Notes: generated by a model not told the origin, from the sequence alone. A DNA stretch of 64,000 nt from Anaerotignum sp. (GCF_017483025.1 NZ_JAFUMA010000010.1:62001-126000); one strand, 5' to 3'. Counted from the stretch's first letter, positions 1 to 9,376 are shown. Translations and numbers: made by a program.

Positions 1-3
1 AAC

Positions 4-1047
4 ATGAAGGGGAAAGAATGGTCAAAAGAAGAAATCTCATCCTTCTGTCTGGAATTTTCGCTTCTTTTGCAGGCGGGTCTTCCGGGTACGGAATGCTTCT
101 TCATCCTGGCGGAGGAGGAAAAGGACGGGGCGAAAAAGGATGTTTTGCTGGGTTTATATGAAACGACCAGCTATGGCGGTGCTTTGTATGAAGCCATGGA
201 AGAAACGGGCGTTTTCCCTGCATATATGCTGAAAATGGTGCGAATGGGGGAAGAAACGGGTTATCTGGAGTCTGTGTTCCATTCTTTGTCTGTCTATTAT
301 GAGGAACGCTGCAGAACGGAACAGGCGCTGAAAGAAACAGTGGTTTTCCCCATCGTTTTACTGATGATGATGCTGGCGGTGGTGGTGCTTCTGATGACAG
401 AAGTTTTGCCTGTCTTTCAGGATGTCTTCGCCCAGCTGGGGGGCACGCTGTCTCCTGTTGCGCTCTTCTTTTTGAATCTGGGCGTCGCATTGCGCCACGG
501 GAGGGGCGCCTTTGCTGTCATCGGCGTTTTGATCTTTGTCGCCGCGGCCATTATCCTTGTTCATGAACCCACAAGGGCGAAATGGAACGTTTTCTGGAGC
601 AGAAATTTTGCAAAAACAAAGGCAGGCAGACTTTATGAAGAAGCCCACTTTGCTTCTGCCTTATATATGGGCGTATCAGGTGGTTTGAGCATCGACTATG
701 CCCTGGAAATGGCAGGAACCTTTTGCGAAGGAGAGGAAGCCCAAAGAAAAATCAACGCCTGCATGGAGCAGACGGACATAGGCATGCCCTTTGCGGAAGC
801 CATTGGAGAAACTGGGCTGCTGAAGCCCATGTATTGCCGCATGCTTTCCGTAGGTATCAAAACAGGCGCGCTGGATGCGGCTCTGGAAGAAATCAGCCGT
901 CGAAGCCAAGAAGAAGCATCTTCTGCATTGGCGAAGCTGGCGGCGAAAGTGGAGCCTGCGGTGGTCATCCTGCTTTCTGTGGTGGTTGGCGTACTGCTTT
1001 TGAGTGTGATGTTCCCTCTGGTGGGTATCATGAATTCCCTGGGATAA
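4..1047 (+). CDS. pilC: Type IV pilus / type II secretion inner-membrane protein (PilC/GspF family)
   Basis: Inner-membrane platform protein of a type IV pilus assembly machine, expected to work with PilB/PilT ATPases. The 347 residues contain two GspF-like helical cytoplasmic domains (about 5-110 and 210-320). Hydrophobic segments lie near residues 115-135, 150-185 and 320-345, the usual GspF layout. Each half carries the family's LLQAGLP / MGVSGGL-type turn and an ETG/KTG motif. It heads a run of closely spaced genes leading to pilT. The frame is open to the window edge, so the true start could lie upstream; residue 1 here is an ATG at base 4. Family assignment is strong; the exact name (PilC, GspF or ComGB) is inferred from the linked pilT. 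Confidence 0.88.
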   Translation: MKGKEWSKEEISSFCLEFSLLLQAGLPGTECFFILAEEEKDGAKKDVLLGLYETTSYGGALYEAMEETGVFPAYMLKMVRMGEETGYLESVFHSLSVYYEERCRTEQALKETVVFPIVLLMMMLAVVVLLMTEVLPVFQDVFAQLGGTLSPVALFFLNLGVALRHGRGAFAVIGVLIFVAAAIILVHEPTRAKWNVFWSRNFAKTKAGRLYEEAHFASALYMGVSGGLSIDYALEMAGTFCEGEEAQRKINACMEQTDIGMPFAEAIGETGLLKPMYCRMLSVGIKTGALDAALEEISRRSQEEASSALAKLAAKVEPAVVILLSVVVGVLLLSVMFPLVGIMNSLG

Positions 1048-1059
1048 GGGGGGTACAGG

Positions 1060-1380
1060 ATGAAGAAGAAAGAAAACAAATTGGTTGGGTTTCTGGCGGA
1101 ATATGCCATTTCCATCGTGCTTTTTGCGGCGGTGGCGGTGTTCTGCGTTGTTGGTATGAATCATGCAGAAGAAAAACAGCAGGCAGAAGCCCTGCGCATC
1201 GCGGAAGAAAGCATCCTGCGGGGAGCGGTCAGCTGCTATGCGCTGGAGGGATTTTATCCGCCCAGTTATGAATATTTGAAAGAAAATTACGGCATCCGTG
1301 TGGACGAAGAAAAATATATGGTGTTCTATACCGTTTTTGCCTCCAATATGATGCCCGATGTAACAGTTGTTGAGAAATGA
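1060..1380 (+). CDS. Small membrane-anchored pilin-like protein
   Basis: A 106-residue protein with a short basic N-terminus, one hydrophobic helix (about residues 15-33) and a small extracytoplasmic part containing CYALEGFYPPSYEYL. It begins 12 bases after the pilC-like gene, behind an AAGGGGGGT-type ribosome site. N-terminal helix plus small exposed domain is the pseudopilin architecture, but I see no convincing G-F-x3-E prepilin peptidase site. I read it as a pilus-associated or minor pilin-like protein from its position; function is not established. Confidence 0.7.
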   Translation: MKKKENKLVGFLAEYAISIVLFAAVAVFCVVGMNHAEEKQQAEALRIAEESILRGAVSCYALEGFYPPSYEYLKENYGIRVDEEKYMVFYTVFASNMMPDVTVVEK

Positions 1381-1390
1381 GGGGAGAAGG

Positions 1391-1873
1391 ATGGGAAAAC
1401 AGTCCCGTTTGCTGGAAATACTGCCGAATGTTTTGCTGTTTTTCCTGTTCACCTGTTGTATGTTCCTCGTCCTTTTGACGGGAGCAAAAATATATCGTAC
1501 TATTTCCGATGTGATGGAAGAACAGTTCAGTGTCACCACCTGTGTGGGATATGTGACGGCGAAAGTGCGTCATTATGACACAGAGGATGCCGTTTCTGTT
1601 GGTATGCTTGGGAATGTGGAAAGCCTGATCTTAAAAGAGAAAATCAATGGGAAAGAATACCTGACCTATCTTTACTGCGCCGACGGAGACCTGATGGAGC
1701 TTTTCTGCGGGGCGGAGATGGAGGCCGAGCCCGTCGACGGGCAGAGCATCATGCCTTTGGATGGGCTGGATTTTGATTTAGAAGGAAATATTCTTTCCTT
1801 CACCTGTGAAGCAGAGGGAGAGACTGCGGAAGGAGTCGTTGCTCTGCAAAGTGGAAAGGGGGCGGCGGAATGA
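1391..1873 (+). CDS. DUF4860-like pilus-operon membrane protein
   Basis: A 160-residue protein with one N-terminal membrane helix (about 10-30) and a beta-rich extracytoplasmic part. The spacing of VGYVTAKVRHYD followed by LILKEKINGKEY resembles DUF4860 proteins found in clostridial type IV pilus loci (recalled family, not searched). The start ATG at 1391 follows GGGGAGAAGG; an in-frame ATG 24 bases upstream has no ribosome site and overlaps the previous gene. Its end overlaps the next start by four bases (ATGA), so the two are translationally coupled. Probably a minor pilin or pilus assembly factor. Confidence 0.72.
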   Translation: MGKQSRLLEILPNVLLFFLFTCCMFLVLLTGAKIYRTISDVMEEQFSVTTCVGYVTAKVRHYDTEDAVSVGMLGNVESLILKEKINGKEYLTYLYCADGDLMELFCGAEMEAEPVDGQSIMPLDGLDFDLEGNILSFTCEAEGETAEGVVALQSGKGAAE

Positions 1874-2247
1874 AGACACGTTCCAAAACACCTTTGTTTC
1901 TGATGGAGTTTATCATCATGCTGCTGGTGTTTTCCATTTCTGCGGCGGTATGCCTGCAGGTTTTCACAGGGGCGAAACGTATTTCCGCTGAAAGCCAAAG
2001 GCTGGACTTCGCCTGCATGGAAGCCCAGAAGGCGGCGGAATATTGGAAAGCCACTCATGGCGATTTGGCGGAAACGGCGGAACAGATGGGTGCTCTGCCC
2101 GATGAGAACAGTTTTTCTATTTTTTATGAGGAAGAATGGCTCCGAATGGAGTTTGTATGTGAAGAAACAGCGGCGGATATCGCCGTTTTCAGCGGAGAAG
2201 AGGAAATTTTCTCTCTGGAATGTGAGGCGGTGACGGCGGATGGCTAA
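1870..2247 (+). CDS. Minor pilin / pseudopilin-like protein
   Basis: A 125-residue protein starting with a basic tip, then a hydrophobic helix with an embedded glutamate (LFLMEFIIMLLVFSIS, about residues 9-24), and an amphipathic stretch rich in A, Q and E. This is the shape of a type IV pseudopilin N-terminal helix with its conserved Glu, although the expected Gly before the cleavage site is not present. It overlaps its upstream neighbour by four bases and its downstream neighbour by eight. Likely a structural minor pilin; inference from architecture and operon. Confidence 0.68.
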   Translation: MKTRSKTPLFLMEFIIMLLVFSISAAVCLQVFTGAKRISAESQRLDFACMEAQKAAEYWKATHGDLAETAEQMGALPDENSFSIFYEEEWLRMEFVCEETAADIAVFSGEEEIFSLECEAVTADG

Positions 2248-2674
2248 GACACCGAAAATTAGCATCGGCATCACATCCATGGCAGTGATCTTATGCGTTC
2301 TCTGCCTGACGGTCTTTTCCGTTTTGAGCCTATCCACGGCCCTTTCGGAACGGAAGCTTGCTGAAAAACGGGCGGAAGCTGCGGAGGAATATTATGCGGC
2401 GGAACGTACCGCCGCCAAATTGGCAAATGGGCTGATGGCAGCGACGGATGCCGTTGCCTTTGCAGAAGAAAACCATATCGATGTCGTTGAAGAAGGAAAT
2501 ATCTTGATTTTTACATATGAATCTCCCATCGACGAAGGGCAGGCCCTTTCTGTGGCGCTGACCTTGATGGAGGATTGGGAAATGACCCGTTGGCAGGTGG
2601 TCTCCACGGCAGAATGGACGCCGGACGATAGCCTGACCCTTTGGGACGGGGAACTGGAAGAAAAGGAGGAATAG
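2240..2674 (+). CDS. Single-pass membrane protein in pilus operon
   Basis: A 144-residue protein with a hydrophobic helix at about residues 8-32, a charged heptad-rich stretch (about 35-65, possible coiled coil) and an acidic C-terminus ending EELEEKEE. It overlaps the preceding gene by eight bases and is followed one base later by pilT, whose ribosome site AAGGAGGA lies within its last codons. I recognise no domain. Position suggests a pilus assembly accessory protein. Confidence 0.62.
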   Translation: MAKTPKISIGITSMAVILCVLCLTVFSVLSLSTALSERKLAEKRAEAAEEYYAAERTAAKLANGLMAATDAVAFAEENHIDVVEEGNILIFTYESPIDEGQALSVALTLMEDWEMTRWQVVSTAEWTPDDSLTLWDGELEEKEE

Positions 2675-2675
2675 G

Positions 2676-3749
2676 ATGCTTTCATTTTTAGATATGCTGC
2701 GTATTGCCATCGATGCAGGTGCATCAGATGTATTTATCGTGGCTGGTCAGCCCTTGTCCTATAAAAAAGGGAAAAATATCTTCAAGATGGAAGAGGAAAA
2801 GGTGATGCCCAATACTTCCCGTGCATTGGTGGAGGAGGCGTACGCCATTGCCAAAAGAGACCTCACCATTTTGGAGCAGGAGGGGGATGACGACTTCGCC
2901 ATTTCCGTGCCCAATATGGCCCGCCTGCGTATGAGCGCCTTCAAGCAGAGGGGTTCTTTTGCGGCGGTGCTGCGCGTGGTTTCCTTCGGTATTCCCAATT
3001 ATAAAGAGCTGGGCATTCCCGAAGAAGTACTGCAGCTGGCAGATACCCAGAAGGGCATGATTTTGGTGACGGGCACGGCAGGCAGCGGCAAATCTACCAG
3101 CCTGGCCTGCATCATCGACCGCATCAATCATACCAGAAGCGGGCATATCATCACCTTGGAAGATCCCATCGAATATCTCTACCGCAACGATCAATCCATT
3201 GTGACCCAGAGAGAAGTGGGTATCGATACGGCGGATTACGTGACAGGTTTGCGTGCCTGTCTGCGTCAGGCGCCCGATGTCATTCTGGTGGGGGAAATGC
3301 GCGACCATGAGACCATCCGCATCGCCATGACGGGGGCGGAAACAGGACATCTGGTGTTCTCTACATTGCATACCGTGGGCGCAGCCAATACCATTGACCG
3401 AATCATTGATATTTTCCCGCCCAATCAGCAGCAGCAGGTGCGCGTGCAGCTGGCAATGCTCCTGCAAACGGTGGTTTCTCAGCAGTTGGTGCCTTCCGTA
3501 GACGGGGGTGTGGTGCCTGCCTTTGAGATCATGCATGTGAATCCTGCCATCCGAAATATGATCCGCGAATCTAAGGTGCATCAGATCGAGACCACCATGG
3601 GCATGGCGGCAGCAGAGGGCATGGTGACCATGGATAATAGCCTGCTTGCTCTTTTCCAGCAAGGGAAAATTACAGTGGATACGGCTCTGCAGTATGCTCT
3701 GCACCCCGATATCTTGGAAAAACGTATGAAACAGGGAAGGGGACGATGA
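2676..3749 (+). CDS. pilT: Type IV pilus retraction ATPase PilT
   Basis: Hexameric secretion-type ATPase that depolymerises type IV pili and powers twitching. The 357 residues have the PilT order: an N-terminal PAS-like domain (about 1-105), Walker A GTAGSGKST (133-141), the Asp box around LEDPIEY (161-167), Walker B DVILVGEMRD (201-210, the AIRAGE-like loop) and the His box TGHLVFSTLHT (223-233). Length is normal for PilT and short for PilB, and there is no PilB N-terminal domain. Start ATG 2676 sits behind AAGGAGGA. It is the sixth gene of the pilus operon; no extension ATPase is in the window, presumably lying upstream. Confidence 0.93.
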   Translation: MLSFLDMLRIAIDAGASDVFIVAGQPLSYKKGKNIFKMEEEKVMPNTSRALVEEAYAIAKRDLTILEQEGDDDFAISVPNMARLRMSAFKQRGSFAAVLRVVSFGIPNYKELGIPEEVLQLADTQKGMILVTGTAGSGKSTSLACIIDRINHTRSGHIITLEDPIEYLYRNDQSIVTQREVGIDTADYVTGLRACLRQAPDVILVGEMRDHETIRIAMTGAETGHLVFSTLHTVGAANTIDRIIDIFPPNQQQQVRVQLAMLLQTVVSQQLVPSVDGGVVPAFEIMHVNPAIRNMIRESKVHQIETTMGMAAAEGMVTMDNSLLALFQQGKITVDTALQYALHPDILEKRMKQGRGR

Positions 3750-3753
3750 ATGT

Positions 3754-4518
3754 ATGTCTGATAAATTACGCCGCGCCCTGATGTTCGTTCTGGTGTGCGT
3801 ATTCCTGGTTTCCGCAGTTTTTTTTGTAAAATATTTTATGGAATACCGAAAGGGCGACAAGATTTACGAGACTGCCAAGGAATTCGTGGTGGAGGCTGGG
3901 GACGCAACCACCGCGGAAGAGGAAAAAGAAGAACGTGTTATTGATTTCGCCAGCCTGCAGGCGGTGAATGAGGATGTGTTTGGCTGGATCACCATTCCTG
4001 AAACAGGGGTGGATTATCCCCTTTTGGACGGGGAGGACAACAAATATTATCTGAACCGCACCTATGATGGCCAGTGGTCTTCCTACGGCAGTATTTTCCT
4101 GGAATTCCGCAATACAGGCATGGACGACCGCCATGTGGTGCTTTATGGACACAATATGGTGAATAAATCTATGTTTGGCGCATTGATAGATTATAAGGAG
4201 CAGGATTTTGTCGATGCCCATGATACTGTTGAGATCATATTGCCCGACAGAACGCTGATCTATCATGTTTTCTCTGCCTATACGGCTCATGTAGATTCCC
4301 CTACGTACTATATGTCCTTTGCTGATGATGCTGTTTTCCAACAGATGATCGACCATATGAAAGCCAATAGTGTCATTGCTTCGGATATCATACCTACTAC
4401 AGAAGACCAGATTTTGACCCTTTCCACCTGTACCCCTGCGGGGGCGAAGAAATATCGCTTCGTGGTGAATGCAGTCCTTGCGGAGGAGATTCCAAAGGAA
4501 ACGAATATCACAGAGTAA
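3754..4518 (+). CDS. srtB: Class B sortase
   Basis: Membrane-anchored transpeptidase that cleaves sorting signals and links surface proteins to the cell wall. The N-terminus has one membrane helix (about 8-28), then a linker and the sortase fold. The catalytic triad is visible: His133 in LYGHNM, Cys226 in TLSTC and Arg235 in KKYRFVV. The 254-residue length and the extra helices place it with class B. It starts four bases after pilT stops and is closed by a terminator, so it appears co-transcribed with the pilus genes. No LPxTG or NPQTN substrate is visible in the window. Confidence 0.92.
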   Translation: MSDKLRRALMFVLVCVFLVSAVFFVKYFMEYRKGDKIYETAKEFVVEAGDATTAEEEKEERVIDFASLQAVNEDVFGWITIPETGVDYPLLDGEDNKYYLNRTYDGQWSSYGSIFLEFRNTGMDDRHVVLYGHNMVNKSMFGALIDYKEQDFVDAHDTVEIILPDRTLIYHVFSAYTAHVDSPTYYMSFADDAVFQQMIDHMKANSVIASDIIPTTEDQILTLSTCTPAGAKKYRFVVNAVLAEEIPKETNITE

Positions 4519-4521
4519 AAT

Positions 4522-4567
4522 AAAAAAGACCGAGCCTTTGAAAAAAAGCTTCGGTCTTATTTTTTTC
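4522..4567. terminator. Bidirectional terminator between sortase and the 144-aa gene
   Basis: Stem AAGACCGAGC (4526-4535) pairs with GCTTCGGTCTT (4549-4559, one bulge), with an A-run before and a T-run after. It can serve both convergent genes. Confidence 0.85.
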
Positions 4568-5002
4568 TTAATTTGCTTCGGAAAGGGCATTGTCCATTAG
4601 CATCAGAAGCTCCAGCGCGCTGCGGAAGGCAGCGGAGGAACCCTGTTCTGCGTATGTTACCTTTCCCTGCCAGCTGGCATTCTGACGGAAGAGGATCTCC
4701 ACCTCAAAGGTAGCGAGGGGGAATTTTTTGGAAAAATCTACGGAGGTGGTAAAACCAAAGCCGTTTTTTTCTTCCTTCCCATGATCGAATTGACGCAACT
4801 CCATTGCCTTTTGGGGATAGACCAGAGAATCGGAAAGGAATTCCAGGATGGTGATAAACTGCATCACATTTTCGAACACGATATCGGTTTCAAAAAAGGG
4901 ATTGGAGATGGTGCCCTGCAGTGTTTTATTTTCATAGGAATAGACACGCACCAGCGTGGTCTTCATTTCATAGGGAACAAATTTAACGGGAGTGATCGAC
5001 AT
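4568..5002 (-). CDS. Conserved-looking hypothetical protein, 144 aa
   Basis: I do not recognise this protein. It is soluble, with alternating beta-type segments (about 1-90) and a C-terminal helix containing AFRSALELLMLMDNAL. There is no signal peptide or membrane helix. Start ATG 5002 follows GAGGAGG at good spacing, and a TTGAAT-17-TAAAAT promoter lies upstream. It is a monocistronic gene between the pilus operon and a divergent BTAD regulator. Real coding is supported by ribosome site, promoter and terminator; function unknown. Confidence 0.72.
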   Translation of the reverse strand: MSITPVKFVPYEMKTTLVRVYSYENKTLQGTISNPFFETDIVFENVMQFITILEFLSDSLVYPQKAMELRQFDHGKEEKNGFGFTTSVDFSKKFPLATFEVEILFRQNASWQGKVTYAEQGSSAAFRSALELLMLMDNALSEAN

Positions 5003-5036
5003 AATATACCTCCTCTTTTGTAAATATCTTTTTATT

Positions 5037-5065
5037 ATTTTAACACAATAGGGTTACAAATTCAA
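5037..5065 (-). promoter_or_regulatory. Sigma-A-type promoter of the 144-aa gene
   Basis: On the minus strand TTGAAT (5065-5060), a 17-base spacer, TAAAAT (5042-5037); 35 bases upstream of the start codon. Confidence 0.55.
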
Positions 5066-5105
5066 CAAAAGAATCGTTATTATAGAGAGATTTAACATTT
5101 TTAAT

Positions 5106-5134
5106 TTGACAGAATTTATAACTTTTGTTACCAT
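5106..5134 (+). promoter_or_regulatory. Candidate promoter of the BTAD regulator with GTTAC direct repeats
   Basis: TTGACA (5106-5111), 17 bases, TACCAT (5129-5134). GTTAC occurs at 5053, 5127, 5145 and 5157, two of them within the 10-base repeat GTTACAAATT (5053-5062 and 5145-5154). The repeats flank the start region and could be an autoregulatory site; that part is inference. Confidence 0.4.
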
Positions 5135-5198
5135 AAAATAAATAGTTACAAATTTGGTTACATATGATAGGTGAGATGAAAATAAGAGGTTGATGTCC

Positions 5199-6398
5199 AT
5201 GAAATCGAAATATTACGTAAAACTTTTTGGGGAATTTTCCATTTCCGATGGAGAGTTTACCATTACAGACCAGGCGAATCGTTCCAAAAAGGTCTGGACA
5301 TTGTTGGAATATATCCTTGTCCACAGAGACCGTGTGATCTCTCAGAAGGAGCTGACAGATCTCCTTTGGGCGGGCGGAGATACGAAAGACCCTATCAATA
5401 CCCTGAAGGTGCTGATGCACCGCGTACGCACCTTTTTGAAGGAACTGGGAGAGGACGGCGCCCAGCTGATTTTGTATAAAAAAGGGGGCTACGGCTGGAA
5501 TCCCGATGTGAAATGTACCCTGGATACGGAGGAATTTGAAAAAGCCTGCCAAAAGGCGGAGCAAACAGCGGAGGAAAGCGAAAAGCTGGAACATCTCCTG
5601 AAAGCCATCGGGCTATATGAAGGGGAATTTCTGCAAAAAAATGCTTCCGAACCCTGGGTCATGGAGCTGAGCCATAAATATAGCGTGAAATATCTGCAGG
5701 CGGCCACAGAGGCGGCGGAGATTTTGTATGCGTTGGGGCGTTATGATGAGCTGATATCCCTTTGCAGAGAGGTTATCCGCTACCAACCCTATGAAGAAAA
5801 TTTCTATCTCTATCTGTTGAAAGGTCTTATCGAAACGAAGCAGACTATACTGGCCCTGGAAGAATATCACCATGTATCGGAGCTGTTCTTCCGCCAATTC
5901 GGCATAACTCCTTCCGATGAACTGACGGCATTGTATAAGGAAGTGGTGAAGACCACATCCGCAACGGAGCTGAACCTGGAAGTCATTCGGGAAAAACTGG
6001 TGGAAGAGTCTGCCCCTGGCTGTTTCTACTGTGAATTTGAATTTTTCAAGATGATCTATCGGCTGGAAAGCCGCAGTGTTGCCAGAACAGGGCAGTCTGT
6101 TTATATCGGGCTGATGAGCATAATGAATGAAGCGGGGGACGGCGTGCCCAATCAGAAGATCGTGAATCGTACTATGGATGGGCTGAAGACGGTCATTACC
6201 CGCAGTTTGCGCCGTGGGGATGTTTTCACCCGCTATAGCCTGAATCAATACCTTATCATGCTGCCAACAACGACTTTTGAGACCTCCAATATGGTTCTGG
6301 AGCGTATCCAGAAGGCATATCGCAGAGAATTCCCCGGTTCTCCCGTAAAGCTGCAGTACAGCACACTGCCTGTAACGCCCCAGGAATTGGAAAAATAA
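5199..6398 (+). CDS. BTAD-type transcriptional regulator with degenerate GGDEF-like C-terminus
   Basis: A 399-residue regulator with three parts. Residues 1-95 form an OmpR-type winged helix (KKVWTLLEYILVHRDRVISQKELTDLLW). Residues 100-245 form a BTAD/TPR-like helical domain (LDTEEFEKAC, YLKYLQAA-type helices), as in AfsR/DnrI regulators. The last 150 residues resemble a GGDEF fold in which the active loop is replaced: RRGDVFTRYSLNQYLIMLP stands where RxxDxxxRxGGDEFxxLLP would be. Cyclase activity is therefore unlikely; a nucleotide-sensing role is possible. Start ATG 5199 is eight bases after AGAGGT; an ATG at 5193 and TTG at 5190 are too close to it. Targets are unknown. Confidence 0.85.
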   Translation: MKSKYYVKLFGEFSISDGEFTITDQANRSKKVWTLLEYILVHRDRVISQKELTDLLWAGGDTKDPINTLKVLMHRVRTFLKELGEDGAQLILYKKGGYGWNPDVKCTLDTEEFEKACQKAEQTAEESEKLEHLLKAIGLYEGEFLQKNASEPWVMELSHKYSVKYLQAATEAAEILYALGRYDELISLCREVIRYQPYEENFYLYLLKGLIETKQTILALEEYHHVSELFFRQFGITPSDELTALYKEVVKTTSATELNLEVIREKLVEESAPGCFYCEFEFFKMIYRLESRSVARTGQSVYIGLMSIMNEAGDGVPNQKIVNRTMDGLKTVITRSLRRGDVFTRYSLNQYLIMLPTTTFETSNMVLERIQKAYRREFPGSPVKLQYSTLPVTPQELEK

Positions 6399-6405
6399 AA
6401 AAGAA

Positions 6406-6437
6406 AACCCCGAGTTTTGATACTCGGGGTTATTTTT
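6406..6437. terminator. Bidirectional terminator
   Basis: Perfect 10-bp stem AACCCCGAGT (6406-6415) / ACTCGGGGTT (6422-6431) followed by ATTTTTG, between the BTAD gene and the convergent icd operon. Confidence 0.92.
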
Positions 6438-6441
6438 GTGC

Positions 6442-7440
6442 TTATAATTTCGCAATGACAGCGTCAGCAAATTCTTCTGTGCTTGCTGTGCCGCCCATAT
6501 CCTGTGTCAGGGTTTTTCCTTCGGAAATGACTGCGGATACAGCTTTTTCGATGGCTGCAGCAGCCTTTGCTTCGCCCAGGTGGGCCAGCATCAGGGAGGC
6601 GGAGAGGATGCAGGCTGTAGGGTTGATCTTATGCTGCCCAGCGATATCGGGGGCAGAACCATGGATGGGTTCGAAGATGGCACCGTCTACGCCAATGTTT
6701 GCGCTGGGGGTCAGGCCTAGGCCGCCAACCAGACCTGCGCACAGGTCGGAAACGATATCACCATAGAGGTTAGGGCAAACCAGTACATCATAATCTTCAG
6801 GATGCATCACCAGTCTCATACACATAGCGTCAACGATACTGTCGTTGAATTCGATCTGAGGATATTCCTTGGCGATCTGACGGGCAACGTCCAAAAACAG
6901 ACCATCTGTGCATTTCATGATGTTTGCTTTATGTACAGCAGTCACTTTTTTTCTGCCTTCGCGGACAGCATAGTCGAAAGCGTAACGGCAGATGCGTTCA
7001 CAGCCTTTTCTTGTGATGAGCTTGATGCTTTCTGCTGCATCTTCGCCTACCATGTGTTCGATACCTGCATACAGGTCTTCTGTATTTTCTCTTACGATAA
7101 CCAGGTCGATATTTTCAAATCTTGTGATCACACCTGGATATGTTTTGGCAGGGCGTACGTTTGCATAGAGGTCAAAGGTTTTACGCAGGGCAACATTTAC
7201 GCTGCGGAAGCCTGTGCCAACAGGAGTAGTGATGGGGCCCTTCAGGGCAACGCCGTTTTTACGGATGGAATCGATGACATGATCGGGCAGGGGAGTGCCA
7301 TATTTTTCGATCATGGCTGCACCTGCTTCCATTTCGTCCCATTTGATGGCGACGCCTGTGGCTTCTACGACTCTTTTTGCTGCAGCAACGACTTCGGGGC
7401 CGCTGCCATCACCGGGGATCAAAGTTACTTTATATGCCAT
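6442..7440 (-). CDS. icd: NAD-type isocitrate dehydrogenase
   Basis: Oxidatively decarboxylates isocitrate to 2-oxoglutarate. The 332 residues match the short isocitrate/isopropylmalate dehydrogenase family. Substrate-binding segment [19 protein letters not shown] lies at 79-97, ENTEDLY at 118-124, the HKAN catalytic lysine near 172, metal ligands Asp204 and the NLYGDIVSD Asp228/Asp232, and the [10 protein letters not shown] nucleotide loop near 259-268. Length and motifs fit the NAD-linked bacterial type rather than the 45-kDa NADP enzyme. It starts one base after the aconitase stop, at the end of the Re-citrate synthase operon, which supports isocitrate over isopropylmalate or homoisocitrate as substrate. 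Confidence 0.88.
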   Translation of the reverse strand: MAYKVTLIPGDGSGPEVVAAAKRVVEATGVAIKWDEMEAGAAMIEKYGTPLPDHVIDSIRKNGVALKGPITTPVGTGFRSVNVALRKTFDLYANVRPAKTYPGVITRFENIDLVIVRENTEDLYAGIEHMVGEDAAESIKLITRKGCERICRYAFDYAVREGRKKVTAVHKANIMKCTDGLFLDVARQIAKEYPQIEFNDSIVDAMCMRLVMHPEDYDVLVCPNLYGDIVSDLCAGLVGGLGLTPSANIGVDGAIFEPIHGSAPDIAGQHKINPTACILSASLMLAHLGEAKAAAAIEKAVSAVISEGKTLTQDMGGTASTEEFADAVIAKL

Positions 7441-7441
7441 A

Positions 7442-9376
7442 TTATTTACCTTCTTTCGTATAGTTCAGCAGACCGCCTGCCAGCAGGATATCAGCCTGTC
7501 TTGCGGAAATATTCAGTCTTGTTGCAAATTCCTTGCCTGTGCGTACGCATGTAACCATGACTTCCTGACCCTTTACTGCGCCCTTGATCTGGTCAGCTGC
7601 GTATTTGATGACGAATTCGTCGCCCAGCTGGATGCTATCGTAATCCCATTCATTGACAAATACCAGAGGCAGAATACCGTTATTGATGAGGTTTGCCATA
7701 TGGATACGGGCAAAAGATTTTGCGATAACGCCTTTTACGCCCAGCTGCAGAGGAGCCAGTGCCGCATGTTCACGGCTGGAACCCTGACCATAGTTCTGAC
7801 CAGCGATGATGAAACCGCCGCCTGCTGCTTTTGCTCTTGCGGGGAATTCAGGGTCGCAGGGTGTCAGGCAGTAATCTGCCAGATAAGGTACGTTGGAACG
7901 GAAAGGCAGCAGCTTCGCATTGGAGGGCATGATGTGGTCTGTGGTGATATTGTCGTCCACTTTGATCAGTGCGCCGCCTTTGATTTCTTTAGGAACCTTT
8001 GTGTTTTTAGGGAAGGGCTGGATATTGGGGCCTCTTACCACTTTTACGTCCTTGTATTCGGGAGCGGGAGGAATGATCAGGTTATCATTTACCATGAAAT
8101 GCTCAGGCATGGAAACCAAAGGAGCTTCCCCCAAAGCGTGAGGATCTGTCACAACGCCTGCCAGTGCAGATGCAACGGCTGTTTCGGGGGAAACGATATA
8201 TACCTGTGCAGATTTTGTGCCGCTTCTGCCTTCAAAGTTTCTGTTGATGGTACGCAGGGAAACTGCGTTTGTTGCGGGAGCCTGACCCATACCGATGCAA
8301 GGGCCGCAGCCACATTCCAGAATACGTGCACCTGCGGAAATGATATCCGCCAGAGCGCCGTTTGCTGCCAGCATGTTCATAACCTGCTTGGAGCCGGGAG
8401 CAATAACCAGGCTGACATCAGGATGTACGGATTTGCCTTTCAGCAGGGCAGCTACTGTCATCATGTCTGTATAGGAAGAGTTTGTGCAGGAGCCGATGGC
8501 AACCTGATCTACTTTCAGACCCTGGATATCTTTTACCTGTTTGATATTATCGGGGGAGTGAGGGCAAGCCACCAGAGGAGCGATTTCGTCCAGAGCAATT
8601 GTCACTTCTTCATCATAAGTTGCATCTGCGTCAGCGCTCAGTTCGATCCAATCTTCGCCTCGGCCCTGGGCATCCAGGAATGCTTTTGTTACTTCATCAG
8701 AAGGGAATACGGATGTGGTTGCGCCCAGTTCTGCGCCCATGTTTGTAATAGTCGCACGCTGAGGAACGCTCAGGGATTTCACACCTTCACCAGCATATTC
8801 CATAACTTTGCCTACACCGCCTTTAACGGAGAGACGTCTCAGCACTTCCAAAATCACGTCTTTTGCTGTTACCCAGGGGGAAAGCTTGCCTGTCAGGTTG
8901 ACTCTGCAAACCTTGGGCATTGCCAGATAGTACGCACCACCGCCCATGGCTACTGCAACGTCCAGACCGCCTGCGCCGATGGCCAGCATACCGATGCCGC
9001 CGCCTGTGGGAGTATGGCTGTCGGAGCCCAGCAGAGTTTTACCGGGTTTACCAAAACGTTCCAGATGTACCTGATGGCAGATACCATTGCCGGGTTTGGA
9101 GAAGTAGATGCCGTGTTTGCTTGTGACTGTCTGAATATATTTATGATCGTCTGCATTTTCGAAACCTGTCTGCAGAGTGTTGTGATCGATATATGCAACG
9201 GATTTTTCTGTTTTGACACGGGGGATGCCAATGGCTTCAAACTGCAGATATGCCATAGTGCCTGTGGAGTCCTGTGTCAGTGTCTGGTCGATCTTGATAG
9301 CGATTTCCTTACCGGCCACCATTTCGCCGCTTACCAGATGATTTTTGATGAGTTTTTCAGTAATATTCATTCCCAT
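7442..9376 (-). CDS. acn: Aconitate hydratase
   Basis: Fe-S hydratase interconverting citrate and isocitrate. The 644 residues carry the cluster ligands Cys297 (GSCTNSS), Cys357 and Cys360 (ECGCGPC), the [17 protein letters not shown] substrate loop (121-137), and the C-terminal swivel domain with [14 protein letters not shown]. The length corresponds to the compact ~640-residue mitochondrial-like aconitases of clostridia rather than the ~900-residue AcnA. Start ATG 9376 follows TAGGAGGA. It lies 30 bases after the Re-citrate synthase gene and one base before icd, so the three are one operon. Confidence 0.94.
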   Translation of the reverse strand: MGMNITEKLIKNHLVSGEMVAGKEIAIKIDQTLTQDSTGTMAYLQFEAIGIPRVKTEKSVAYIDHNTLQTGFENADDHKYIQTVTSKHGIYFSKPGNGICHQVHLERFGKPGKTLLGSDSHTPTGGGIGMLAIGAGGLDVAVAMGGGAYYLAMPKVCRVNLTGKLSPWVTAKDVILEVLRRLSVKGGVGKVMEYAGEGVKSLSVPQRATITNMGAELGATTSVFPSDEVTKAFLDAQGRGEDWIELSADADATYDEEVTIALDEIAPLVACPHSPDNIKQVKDIQGLKVDQVAIGSCTNSSYTDMMTVAALLKGKSVHPDVSLVIAPGSKQVMNMLAANGALADIISAGARILECGCGPCIGMGQAPATNAVSLRTINRNFEGRSGTKSAQVYIVSPETAVASALAGVVTDPHALGEAPLVSMPEHFMVNDNLIIPPAPEYKDVKVVRGPNIQPFPKNTKVPKEIKGGALIKVDDNITTDHIMPSNAKLLPFRSNVPYLADYCLTPCDPEFPARAKAAGGGFIIAGQNYGQGSSREHAALAPLQLGVKGVIAKSFARIHMANLINNGILPLVFVNEWDYDSIQLGDEFVIKYAADQIKGAVKGQEVMVTCVRTGKEFATRLNISARQADILLAGGLLNYTKEGK

